A stretch of 64,000 nucleotides of DNA from positions 1-64,000 of the forward strand of contig CALGKA010000012.1 of NCBI GenBank assembly GCA_937927895.1, written 5' to 3'. This DNA is from an uncultured Granulosicoccaceae bacterium. Its GTDB lineage: Bacteria > Pseudomonadota > Gammaproteobacteria > Granulosicoccales > Granulosicoccaceae. Under the pieces are notes generated by a model, which was given only the letters and a program-made list of their open reading frames with translations, was not told the origin of the DNA and ran no database searches. Each line of letters begins with the position of its first letter. Positions within the stretch are counted from its first letter, which is position 1. Shown piece by piece: positions 57,305 to 64,000 of the stretch. Position numbers and translations under genes: made by a program.

Positions 57305-57460
57305 ATGAGTAAAAAACGCCCCCTTATTGCCGCCGCAATCGCTAGCGCCCTATTCAGTGGCACCGCCATGACCGATGGCCACTCGGTAGCTGACGATGTC
57401 ATAGCCGCACAAAGATCAGCACTAGCGGCAACCACTGAAGGAGCTGGATTTGGCCAGTAA
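57305..57460 (+). CDS. 51-residue secreted peptide, possible remnant of a larger gene
   Basis: ORF of 51 codons too short for most gene finders. AAAGG lies about 12 bases before the ATG. Residues 1-22 form a signal-peptide-like segment (MSKKRPLIAAAIASALFSG). The rest reads TDGHSVADDVIAAQRSALAA then TTEGAGFGQ. From memory, DVIAAQRxALAxxTxGxGFG is how the mature part of delta-class carbonic-anhydrase-like proteins begins, where GPQSPRD would follow; here the frame stops at once. The stop codon lies in the stem of a strong terminator. Either a trimmed gene or a true short peptide. Confidence 0.55.
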   Translation: MSKKRPLIAAAIASALFSGTAMTDGHSVADDVIAAQRSALAATTEGAGFGQ

Positions 57461-57479
57461 ATTTTTACTGGCCTTTTTT
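57452..57479 (+). terminator. Rho-independent terminator overlapping the end of the small ORF
   Basis: GGCCAGTAAA pairs perfectly with TTTACTGGCC across TT, followed by TTTTTT. The ORF's TAA stop is within the left arm. Confidence 0.92.
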
Positions 57480-57520
57480 ATAGCGTGTTTTTCTGCGATA
57501 AATTGACTGGCAAAGCAGCT

Positions 57521-58432
57521 TTAGTGGTTGGGTTTTATAAAAGTATCATTCTTTAAATCACTCATAGCTTGCATGATTTCTTCACGAGTATTCATCACTA
57601 TTGGACCGTGCCATGCAACCGGTTCTTGTATTGGCGCACCCGATACCAATAAAAAGCGCACGCCTGCACTACCCGCTTGAACAGAGATTTCAGAACCAGT
57701 GCCAAACTGCACTAATGTACGATTACCGCTCTGATCTCGAATATTAACCTCTTGCCCTGCAAATTCTTTTTCAACCAAAATTCCAGTTGGGTTTGAGGCA
57801 TCTTTAAATTGGCCAGAGCCTTCAAACACATAAGCAAACGCCCGACGGTAGGTATCTACTGGTAAGGTCTTGCGCACACCTGCGGGTATAAATATATCAA
57901 GGTACTGTGGGTCTGCCGCTATGCCATCTACAGGACCACTCTTGCCCCAGAAGTTACCGATAATAATTTTGACAGTGGTACCGTCATCATCAATGACTAC
58001 AGGTATATCTTTACCTTCAATATCTTGATAACGCGGTGCGGTCATTTTTAATGAGCTCGGCAGATTGGCCCACAGTTGAAAGCCGTGCATTTGTCCTTGC
58101 GCATTACCCTTAGGCATTTCTTGATGCAAGATACCGGAACCGGCTGTCATCCATTGCACAGAGCCTGCATCCAATGTTCCTTCATTCCCTAAGCTATCAC
58201 CATGATCAACAGTGCCATTTAAAACATAAGTAATCGTTTCGATACCGCGATGCGGGTGCCACGGAAACCCCTTTTCAAAGTCTTGCGGATTCTCATTGCG
58301 AAAATCATCAAACAATAAAAACGGATCAAACTGCTCCGGGTTTTGAAAGCCAAAGGCGCGGTGTAGTTTTACACCAGCACCTTCCATTGTTGCTTGCGCT
58401 AGCTGTTCAGAAATAACGGGTCTTATAGACAT
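57521..58432 (-). CDS. Pirin family protein
   Basis: Bicupin of the pirin family (303 aa). The N-terminal cupin has the metal ligands in FPWHPHRGIETITYVLNG and the Glu/His of GILHQEMPKG. The C-terminal cupin has no complete metal site, as usual. Bacterial pirins can act as quercetinases or bind partner enzymes. GAGG lies 8 bases before the ATG. It is 50 bp downstream of the IlvD-family gene on the same strand. Confidence 0.92.
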   Translation of the reverse strand: MSIRPVISEQLAQATMEGAGVKLHRAFGFQNPEQFDPFLLFDDFRNENPQDFEKGFPWHPHRGIETITYVLNGTVDHGDSLGNEGTLDAGSVQWMTAGSGILHQEMPKGNAQGQMHGFQLWANLPSSLKMTAPRYQDIEGKDIPVVIDDDGTTVKIIIGNFWGKSGPVDGIAADPQYLDIFIPAGVRKTLPVDTYRRAFAYVFEGSGQFKDASNPTGILVEKEFAGQEVNIRDQSGNRTLVQFGTGSEISVQAGSAGVRFLLVSGAPIQEPVAWHGPIVMNTREEIMQAMSDLKNDTFIKPNH

Positions 58433-58482
58433 AACCTTATCCTCAAGCGAACTAGCGAATTAAAGCCAGAACTCTATTTTTA

Positions 58483-60357
58483 CTAGCTGAACTCTTTTTG
58501 CGTACCTTCACGATACTTGTTATGCGGTACAAAACCAGTTCTTACAGGCTCACGTGGTTCTGGCACAAATAGCTCACGGTCCGGGTGCATACCGGCACCA
58601 TAGACAGCAGAAACAGCCGAGCGGCGCATGCGATTTAACAAGCGAGTATCTACCTCACCACACATCGGGTGCACTCCATTGTTAGCAGCGACTTCTTTTT
58701 CCCATGCAGCTGTGCGTGATGCCAATGTAGCGGCATCTTGCAACTCGGTACAGTTAAGTTCATTGGCTTCCAGGTCTGCAATGATTTCATCGCCATCTTC
58801 AACTAATGCTATAGGGCCACCCAGCGCCGCCTCAGGACCAACATGACCAATCACCAGACCTACAGAGCCACCAGAGAAACGCGCGTCAGTCATCATACCG
58901 ACAACAATATTTTTCTCACGGCACAGCGTGGTTATACGTGAGGTTGAGTCGAGCATCTCTGGCATACCAGGGGCACCACTTGGGCCTTCATAGCGCACAA
59001 TGACCATATCGTTGTTTGCAAATTTTTCAGGGTTTGCCTCTAGTGCATCAAGCAAGCTTTGCTCACCGTTAAATATTCTTGCACGACCGACGAAACGGTT
59101 ATTCTCAAGACCACCTTCAACACCTGCAAGTTTTAATACTGCACTAAATTCAGGTGAAAGATTGCCGCCAAGCACACGTAACCCGCCGGTGGCTTTGTAT
59201 GGTTTTTCAACCGGATACACCACTGTGCCATCAACATCAGAAGTATCCAGCCTTTTAACTTGCCCGGCTAATGTTTCCCCCGTACAAGTAGGTACATCGC
59301 CATTCAATAGCCCTGCTTCAAGCAATGTTTTAACGATAACTTGCACACCGCCTTTCGCATCTATGTCTACCATTGAATAAGTGCCGTAAGGTCGCGCATC
59401 AGTTAAGACTGGCACTACGTGCTGCGAAAGATGGTTAAATTCTTCCGGTGACATAATATCTTTTGCAAAGTTACCGAAACCTGCAGCACGGGCAATCTCT
59501 GGTGCGTGCAATAGCACATTGGTAGAACCACCAACGGCCATTGATACAATCACTGCGTTACGGATAGAGTCACGGTTAACAATGTCTCGTGGTGTGATAC
59601 CGCCATCAACCATTGCCGCTAGATAACTAACTAACTGTTTAGGGAAATCAACCAGGCGCCGGGGATCATCCGATGGCGGTGACACCATATGCAACGGTTG
59701 CATTCCCACCACACCTATAAACGTTTGCATAGTGTTGTAAGTAAACATACCGCCACAGCTGCCATAACCTGGACAAGCCTCTTTAGCTATGCGCTTTTTA
59801 AAGTCTTCATCGGTGTGAGCGGCCGCCTGAAAGCCGGTAATAATATCTATCGGTTGCTCAGTGACTGAATCTATACCCGGGCGAATCGGTCCGTCAGACA
59901 TAATTATGGCTGGGCGATTGTGCTCAAGAATTCCAGCCAGTGTTCCAACAGGTGGCTTATCACATGCCACTACGGCAATAGTGCCTTCCAGGCCACTAGC
60001 ACTTAAGTGTTCACAAACTGTATCGTTAGTAACTTCACGGCCAATCAGGGAGTAACGCATTTCTCGTGTGCCATTACGCATGCCATCAGAGGTAGCTACG
60101 GTGTATTCGGGCTGCACTAAACGCATACGCATTTGGTCGCTGCCATCGCCCAAACTTAGTCGTAAATGCTCATGGATCGCCTCTACTTTACGTTGCACAC
60201 CTAGATAACATTGGCTGTCACCTTTGGTGCCGATCACACCAACTGACGGCTCATGAATTAATTCTTCATCGGTGCCAAGCTGCCGGGCTACACCATAGGT
60301 CTGTGCATTTCGACCGGGGTTTTTATCAAACACTACAGATTTCGATTTCTCGCCCAA
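58483..60357 (-). CDS. IlvD/Edd-family dehydratase, divergent
   Basis: Iron-sulfur dehydratase (624 aa) related to dihydroxy-acid dehydratase, the third step of branched-chain amino acid synthesis. Ligand segments are GDSQCYLG, VACDKPPVG and CPGYGSCGGMFTYNTM, and MTDARFSGGSVGLVIGHVGPEA is well conserved. Differences from usual IlvD are Cys in QCYLG instead of the CNxH-type motif and GSCGGMFTYNTMQ instead of the TANTM form. It may be a true IlvD or a sugar-acid dehydratase paralogue. The start is TTG, with GAGAG upstream. No ilvC or ilvBN is near. Confidence 0.82.
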   Translation of the reverse strand: MGEKSKSVVFDKNPGRNAQTYGVARQLGTDEELIHEPSVGVIGTKGDSQCYLGVQRKVEAIHEHLRLSLGDGSDQMRMRLVQPEYTVATSDGMRNGTREMRYSLIGREVTNDTVCEHLSASGLEGTIAVVACDKPPVGTLAGILEHNRPAIIMSDGPIRPGIDSVTEQPIDIITGFQAAAHTDEDFKKRIAKEACPGYGSCGGMFTYNTMQTFIGVVGMQPLHMVSPPSDDPRRLVDFPKQLVSYLAAMVDGGITPRDIVNRDSIRNAVIVSMAVGGSTNVLLHAPEIARAAGFGNFAKDIMSPEEFNHLSQHVVPVLTDARPYGTYSMVDIDAKGGVQVIVKTLLEAGLLNGDVPTCTGETLAGQVKRLDTSDVDGTVVYPVEKPYKATGGLRVLGGNLSPEFSAVLKLAGVEGGLENNRFVGRARIFNGEQSLLDALEANPEKFANNDMVIVRYEGPSGAPGMPEMLDSTSRITTLCREKNIVVGMMTDARFSGGSVGLVIGHVGPEAALGGPIALVEDGDEIIADLEANELNCTELQDAATLASRTAAWEKEVAANNGVHPMCGEVDTRLLNRMRRSAVSAVYGAGMHPDRELFVPEPREPVRTGFVPHNKYREGTQKEFS

Positions 60358-60395
60358 TGTTCTGACTCTCTATATTTCAATATTTGCTAAGTGGA

Positions 60396-60462
60396 GAACG
60401 CACGCTAACGCGGATTAACGCTCCGTGCAGTGATGCTCGCTGGCTCCCGATGCTCGGGACTT
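60396..60462. repeat. REP-like hairpin sequence upstream of the IlvD-family gene
   Basis: TCCCGA-TGC-TCGGGA (60445-60459) is a perfect hairpin ending in GGGACTT. The flanking part (60396-60444) has AGCG/CGCT-type runs that may pair partly. It resembles the ends of the 8539-8646 repeat. Confidence 0.45.
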
Positions 60463-60575
60463 CAATAGATTTATTCTATAGATCTTGCCGATACCGCTCA
60501 ATCACTGAATGACTAAACTTACGAGATTAAGGCGTTTGCGAGACGTCAATGGCCATAATGGCTATAAAAGCAACG

Positions 60576-61343
60576 CTAGGCAACGGCATACCACGGGCTG
60601 GCGTTGTGGCGTTTAAGCACATGTACATTTTCATCTGCACGACGCAATCGATTGGCAACTGAGCCAAGCGCGTTATCAGGGGTATTGTTATTCTCACTCA
60701 GGTGTCCAAGGCAAAGCTTCTGCAAACCCGAATGCTCAACAGCTGCGGCCAAGGCTGCAGATTGTTCATTACTTAAGTGACCATAGTTGCCGTCTATGCG
60801 CTTCTGCAAATGCCAAGGGTAGGATCCGTTACTTAACATTTCACCGTCATAGTTAGCTTCTAACAACAAGGCATCAACACCTGACAATTGATCAAGCACG
60901 TACTCGGTAGTGAAACCCATATCAGTTGCAATAGCCAATCGCCGCTTGCCGTCTCCGATAATAAACTGACAAGGCTCTGCAGCATCGTGCGGAATGGGAA
61001 ACGGTGTCACTTTGGCATCGCCAATGCAAAATGACCCATGCGGATGAATAAACTCTACTTTGGGTATGTTCTTATCTTTTAATTTACGAAAGGTGCCCTG
61101 CGTTAGCCATACAGGTATATCGAACTTACGCGCCAGAACAGACAGCCCTTTTATATGGTCAGAGTGTTCGTGCGAAATTAAAATACCAGTCAGATCAGCG
61201 GCGCTAACATTCAGTGTCTCTAGACGCTCGTTAATCGCTTTGGCAGAAAAGCCAGTATCAACTAAAAGCAGCGTATCTTTAACTCGCACCACTGTAGAAT
61301 TGCCGCTACTACCACTACCCAGACTTGCGAACTGTAGACTCAT
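60576..61343 (-). CDS. Metallo-beta-lactamase-fold hydrolase (YycJ/WalJ-like)
   Basis: Protein of 255 aa with the metal motif HEHSDH (ISHEHSDHIKG, about 55-63) and the YycJ-type N-terminus FASLGSGSSGNSTVV, with later ligands in IPHDAAEP and ATDMGF and CLGHLSENNN at the C-terminus. Related proteins are 5'-3' exonucleases acting in DNA repair. I chose the ATG at 61343 because AAGG lies 8 bases upstream and it matches the family start. It follows dapA by about 150 bp; in many gammaproteobacteria bamC lies between them but no bamC is here. Confidence 0.88.
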   Translation of the reverse strand: MSLQFASLGSGSSGNSTVVRVKDTLLLVDTGFSAKAINERLETLNVSAADLTGILISHEHSDHIKGLSVLARKFDIPVWLTQGTFRKLKDKNIPKVEFIHPHGSFCIGDAKVTPFPIPHDAAEPCQFIIGDGKRRLAIATDMGFTTEYVLDQLSGVDALLLEANYDGEMLSNGSYPWHLQKRIDGNYGHLSNEQSAALAAAVEHSGLQKLCLGHLSENNNTPDNALGSVANRLRRADENVHVLKRHNASPWYAVA

Positions 61344-61493
61344 TTTGAGTACCTTGTGCGCAAGCGTAGACAAATAGTTTTTAACATGTTTTTCACAGGT
61401 TATTGTTCGACACAAACTTAAAGCCAAAACATAAAAGCGGCTTTAAGACCATCGCACCGAGTGTGCGAAAATATTTTAGAGATAGAGTTCTGG

Positions 61494-62369
61494 CTATAGC
61501 ACAAATGCTTTGTTAAGTGCCGCCATTACCTCTGCATGGCAACTCGCGTCAAGCTCAGTTAGCGGCAACCTAATTCCACCCCCTATTAAGCCCATTTGTT
61601 GCAGCGCCCACTTCACCGGAATTGGGCTGGATTCAACAAACAAGCTCTTGTGTAAATCGGCCACCTGCGCGTCTAACTCAGCAGCTTTTGCCTCGTCTTT
61701 AGCTAACGCCGCTGCACACATTTGATGCATGGTCGCGGGCGCTACATTAGCGGTCACTGAAATATTGCCACGGGCACCCGCAAGAATGCTGTCCATGGCC
61801 GTTCCGTCATCACCCGTAAAGACTAGAAAATCATCAGGGCAAAGCTTTAGCACTTCTTTTATTCGTTCAACCGTACCGTGTGCTTCTTTGGTGCCGATAA
61901 TATTTTTGATTGTTGCCAGTCGCGCAGTGGTAGCGGCGGTCATATCTACTGAGGTTCGGCCGGGCACGTTATAAAGAATTATAGGGATATCTACCGACTC
62001 AGCGATCTTCTTAAAATGCTGGTACAGACCTTCTTGAGTCGGCTTATTGTAATAGGGAGTGACTAATAAGCAGGCGTCAGCGCCAGCCTTTTTAGCGTTC
62101 TCGGTAAGCTCCAGGGCTTCTGCTGTGGAGTTTGCACCGGTACCCGCAATAATGGGAATCGCACCGGCTGCAAACTCTATTGTTTTGCTAATTACTGCTG
62201 AATGCTCTTGCATACTTAGCGTAGCAGATTCACCGGTGGTGCCAACTGAGACTATCGCGTCTGTGCCAGCATCAATGTGGAATTTGACTAATTTTTTAAG
62301 TGAATCGTAGTCCACCTGCCCGTCATTCAGCATTGGGGTCACAATCGCTACGATACTGCCTTGAAACAT
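61494..62369 (-). CDS. dapA: 4-hydroxy-tetrahydrodipicolinate synthase
   Basis: Condenses pyruvate with aspartate semialdehyde in lysine and diaminopimelate synthesis. The Schiff-base Lys is in IIGTKEAHG (about 157-165). The Tyr is in LYNVPGRT and the substrate loop in VGTTGESATL. Length is 291 aa from the chosen ATG at 62369, which has AAGG 8 bases upstream; a GTG 21 bp earlier is less likely. Followed by the MBL-fold gene. Confidence 0.95.
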   Translation of the reverse strand: MFQGSIVAIVTPMLNDGQVDYDSLKKLVKFHIDAGTDAIVSVGTTGESATLSMQEHSAVISKTIEFAAGAIPIIAGTGANSTAEALELTENAKKAGADACLLVTPYYNKPTQEGLYQHFKKIAESVDIPIILYNVPGRTSVDMTAATTARLATIKNIIGTKEAHGTVERIKEVLKLCPDDFLVFTGDDGTAMDSILAGARGNISVTANVAPATMHQMCAAALAKDEAKAAELDAQVADLHKSLFVESSPIPVKWALQQMGLIGGGIRLPLTELDASCHAEVMAALNKAFVL

Positions 62370-62539
62370 TTGGCTTGCCTTGGTTTTCACGCTTTCTAAT
62401 CAGACAGCTTACTGCCCGATCAAAGGCGTGACAAGCACCGCTTTCGACTCAGTTCGCAATCAACGAATGAGCGATCAGAATTAGACATTCTTAGACCAGG
62501 TTAGCGCAGCAAATTTGCGCATCTGCGACAGTGTAGGGA

Positions 62540-63655
62540 TCAGCTATCGACTAGTTCAGTCTCATTAGGGTTTTGATTACCACGTTCGCCATCGCCCGCG
62601 TTGGCGCCCCTGTGCCTTGGCCAGGCATCAAGTACCGCTTGCATTAGAGCGGCCAGTGGAATGGCAAAGAAAACACCCAATATGCCCCACAAGCCACCAA
62701 AGAAAAGCACCGAGATGATAATCGCCAACGGGTGCAGATCAACCACCTCCGAAAATAGCAACGGCACAATAACGTTGCCATCGATGATTTGAATCACTTG
62801 ATAGGCCGCCAGCAAGTAGCCAAATTTGGCGGTAAAGCCCCATTGAAAGTAGGCAATGATCGCAATTGGTACGGTCACAACAACCGCTCCCACAAAAGGA
62901 ATGATGACCGAAATGCCGACCAAAAAGCTCAACAACACGGCGTAGTTCAAACCCATCAATGCAAACGTGACATAACTCGCCAACCAGACAATCATGATTT
63001 CTATGAATTTGCCGCGAATATAGTTGGCTATTTTGGTATCAGCCTCAATCCAGACTTTTTCAGCAAGCTCACTTCTTGCTGGCATAAAGCCACGCGCCCA
63101 TTCAAGCAATAACGGCTTATCTTTAAGGGTAAAAAATACAATCAGTGGCACTAAAACCACATATACCGAAATAACAAACAAGTTGAGTGCACTGGCAATA
63201 GAGAAAGATAAAAAGTTTTGCCCCCATCGCCCTACCTGGCTGCGCACGCTGCCTATCAGCTCATTAATTTGATCGGCGGTAAAAATTGCTGGATACAATT
63301 CTGGCAGGCGCTGTAACTGCTGCTGACCGGCCGCAATCATGTTCGGCAACTCTCTAATCAACGATGTGACCTGCTGCGACAACAACGGCATCACACCAAA
63401 AAGAAGCAACAGACAAAAGAATACAAAGACCAGCATTACCGTGGCAGCCGCCAGCGGCCTGGGAATATGGTAGCGTTGCATGGCGGTTACGACACCATCA
63501 AGTAAATAGGCAAACACCAACGCCACCAACACAGGCGCTAGCACTCCACCGAGCAACCAGATCAGTAGAAAAGCAGATATTAATAGAAGGGCAAGGATTA
63601 CAGCCTGCGGATCAGAAAAATTCCGCTGATACCATTCTCTTATCGGATCTAGCAT
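62540..63655 (-). CDS. perM: AI-2E family permease PerM
   Basis: Inner-membrane protein of 371 aa with about eight membrane helices of the AI-2E (PerM/TqsA) family; the substrate of PerM is not known. It follows E. coli PerM along its length: WYQRNFSDPQA at the start, LVLVPLIVFFTLKDKP, TNYIRGK-like ANYIRGKFIEI, LNYAVLLSFLVGISVIIPF and VVDLHPLAIIISVLFFGGLWG. The start at 63655 matches that family; an ATG at 63694 gives an unconserved extension. The C-terminal tail is acidic and polar (GDGERGNQNPNET). Confidence 0.93.
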   Translation of the reverse strand: MLDPIREWYQRNFSDPQAVILALLLISAFLLIWLLGGVLAPVLVALVFAYLLDGVVTAMQRYHIPRPLAAATVMLVFVFFCLLLLFGVMPLLSQQVTSLIRELPNMIAAGQQQLQRLPELYPAIFTADQINELIGSVRSQVGRWGQNFLSFSIASALNLFVISVYVVLVPLIVFFTLKDKPLLLEWARGFMPARSELAEKVWIEADTKIANYIRGKFIEIMIVWLASYVTFALMGLNYAVLLSFLVGISVIIPFVGAVVVTVPIAIIAYFQWGFTAKFGYLLAAYQVIQIIDGNVIVPLLFSEVVDLHPLAIIISVLFFGGLWGILGVFFAIPLAALMQAVLDAWPRHRGANAGDGERGNQNPNETELVDS

Positions 63656-63694
63656 TTTAATGAGGTCTAACCATATGTTTTGGCAAGCGCCCAT

Positions 63695-64000
63695 CTAGCG
63701 ATGGGGCCTGAAGCCCTTAGTTCTTGTTAGTTATGATTCAGGGTCTGAGATTAGGATAGTTCAAGAGTCCAGCGATGTGGGAAAAGAGTCAATATATTGG
63801 CTTAAGATTGCAAATAAACCATTACAATTACATTTTAGGCTAGCTGAACACGGCTAAAAGCGCTTTTTATCAGCATATCGATGAACCTATCCCTGAGCAA
63901 ACTCTTCATGCCCATGATTTATGTTGGCTGGGACGCTATCCTACATCAAGCACCGCCCAACTGACATTAACAAGAAGATTATAAAGAATAGCCATGCGCA
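63695..64000. other. Region upstream of perM, right window edge
   Basis: 306 bp with no gene that I can support. A short plus-strand reading at 63881 ends after 27 codons. An ATG at 63994 preceded by AAGA-type purines may start a plus-strand gene that continues beyond the window. Confidence 0.4.

Overview
The window looks like a chromosome segment of a gammaproteobacterium, probably marine and free-living. The evidence is the gene set and gene order: corC-like / ccsA-like / ffh / rpsP-rimM-trmD-rplS, xseB-ispA-dxs, YcgL, TrmH, a MinC and a TatD close to the enterobacterial forms, Slt, BolA, HslR and PerM-DapA. Base composition looks even and moderate (judged by eye, not computed). I see no prophage, integron, CRISPR array or intact insertion sequence, so this is mostly core genome with small accessory pieces. 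I cannot name a genus.

Layout. 1-7.8 kb: a palindromic repeat, a HerA-like ATPase, an Uup ABC-F ATPase, a HupE/UreJ-type membrane protein with its membrane-anchored partner, an M32 carboxypeptidase and a phytanoyl-CoA-dioxygenase-like protein. 7.8-8.8 kb: a gene-free kilobase with two terminator-like hairpins and a second palindromic repeat. 8.8-15.6 kb: minC without minDE, a parvulin, a small unknown, BolA, Slt, TatD, adenylate kinase and a methyltransferase. 15.7-24.3 kb: a repeat-rich peptidoglycan-binding protein, an overlapping metY / hydrolase / trmH operon, a 3-hydroxyacyl-CoA dehydrogenase that seems to lack its usual hydratase part, a copy of the first repeat, ClC, MscL and ComEA. 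24.6-29.5 kb: a three-gene signalling set (response regulator, LysM-FecR protein, CHASE2 histidine kinase). 29.6-33.8 kb: deoxynucleoside kinase, PcnB, PII, AmtB and Hsp15. 33.8-36.2 kb: an arsenosugar-type set (ArsS radical SAM plus two glycosyltransferase-like proteins). 36.4-42 kb: YcgL, tRNA-Asp, two cytochromes c, HtpG and the trmD operon. 42-42.8 kb: a non-coding region with a cloverleaf-like inverted-repeat structure. 42.8-54.3 kb: Ffh, CcsA-like, CorC-like, a lipoprotein with a cupin, RadA, isoprenoid precursor synthesis (IspA, Dxs), FolE2 and a tethered thioredoxin-like protein. 54.4-64 kb: KatG with a Fur-family regulator, a 51-residue secreted peptide that may be a gene remnant, pirin, an IlvD-family dehydratase, a metallo-beta-lactamase-fold hydrolase, DapA and PerM.

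How genes work together. PII and AmtB sense and import ammonium. The Fur-family protein probably controls KatG. XseB-IspA-Dxs are coupled by overlap and spacing. RpsP-RimM-TrmD-RplS form a ribosome and tRNA maturation operon. The CHASE2 kinase, LysM-FecR protein and response regulator look like one envelope-sensing pathway. ArsS and its two partners probably make an organoarsenical, although the methyltransferase ArsM is not in the window.

The least explained structures are a family of palindromic elements of about 166 bp (1-140, 21105-21270, with a lone end at 53695-53715), the multi-hairpin structure at 42469-42577, the gene-free kilobase at 7830-8828, and the short secreted ORF at 57305-57460. 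No single new system is proven here. Family names come from my own reading of the sequences and recalled family features; no search was run.
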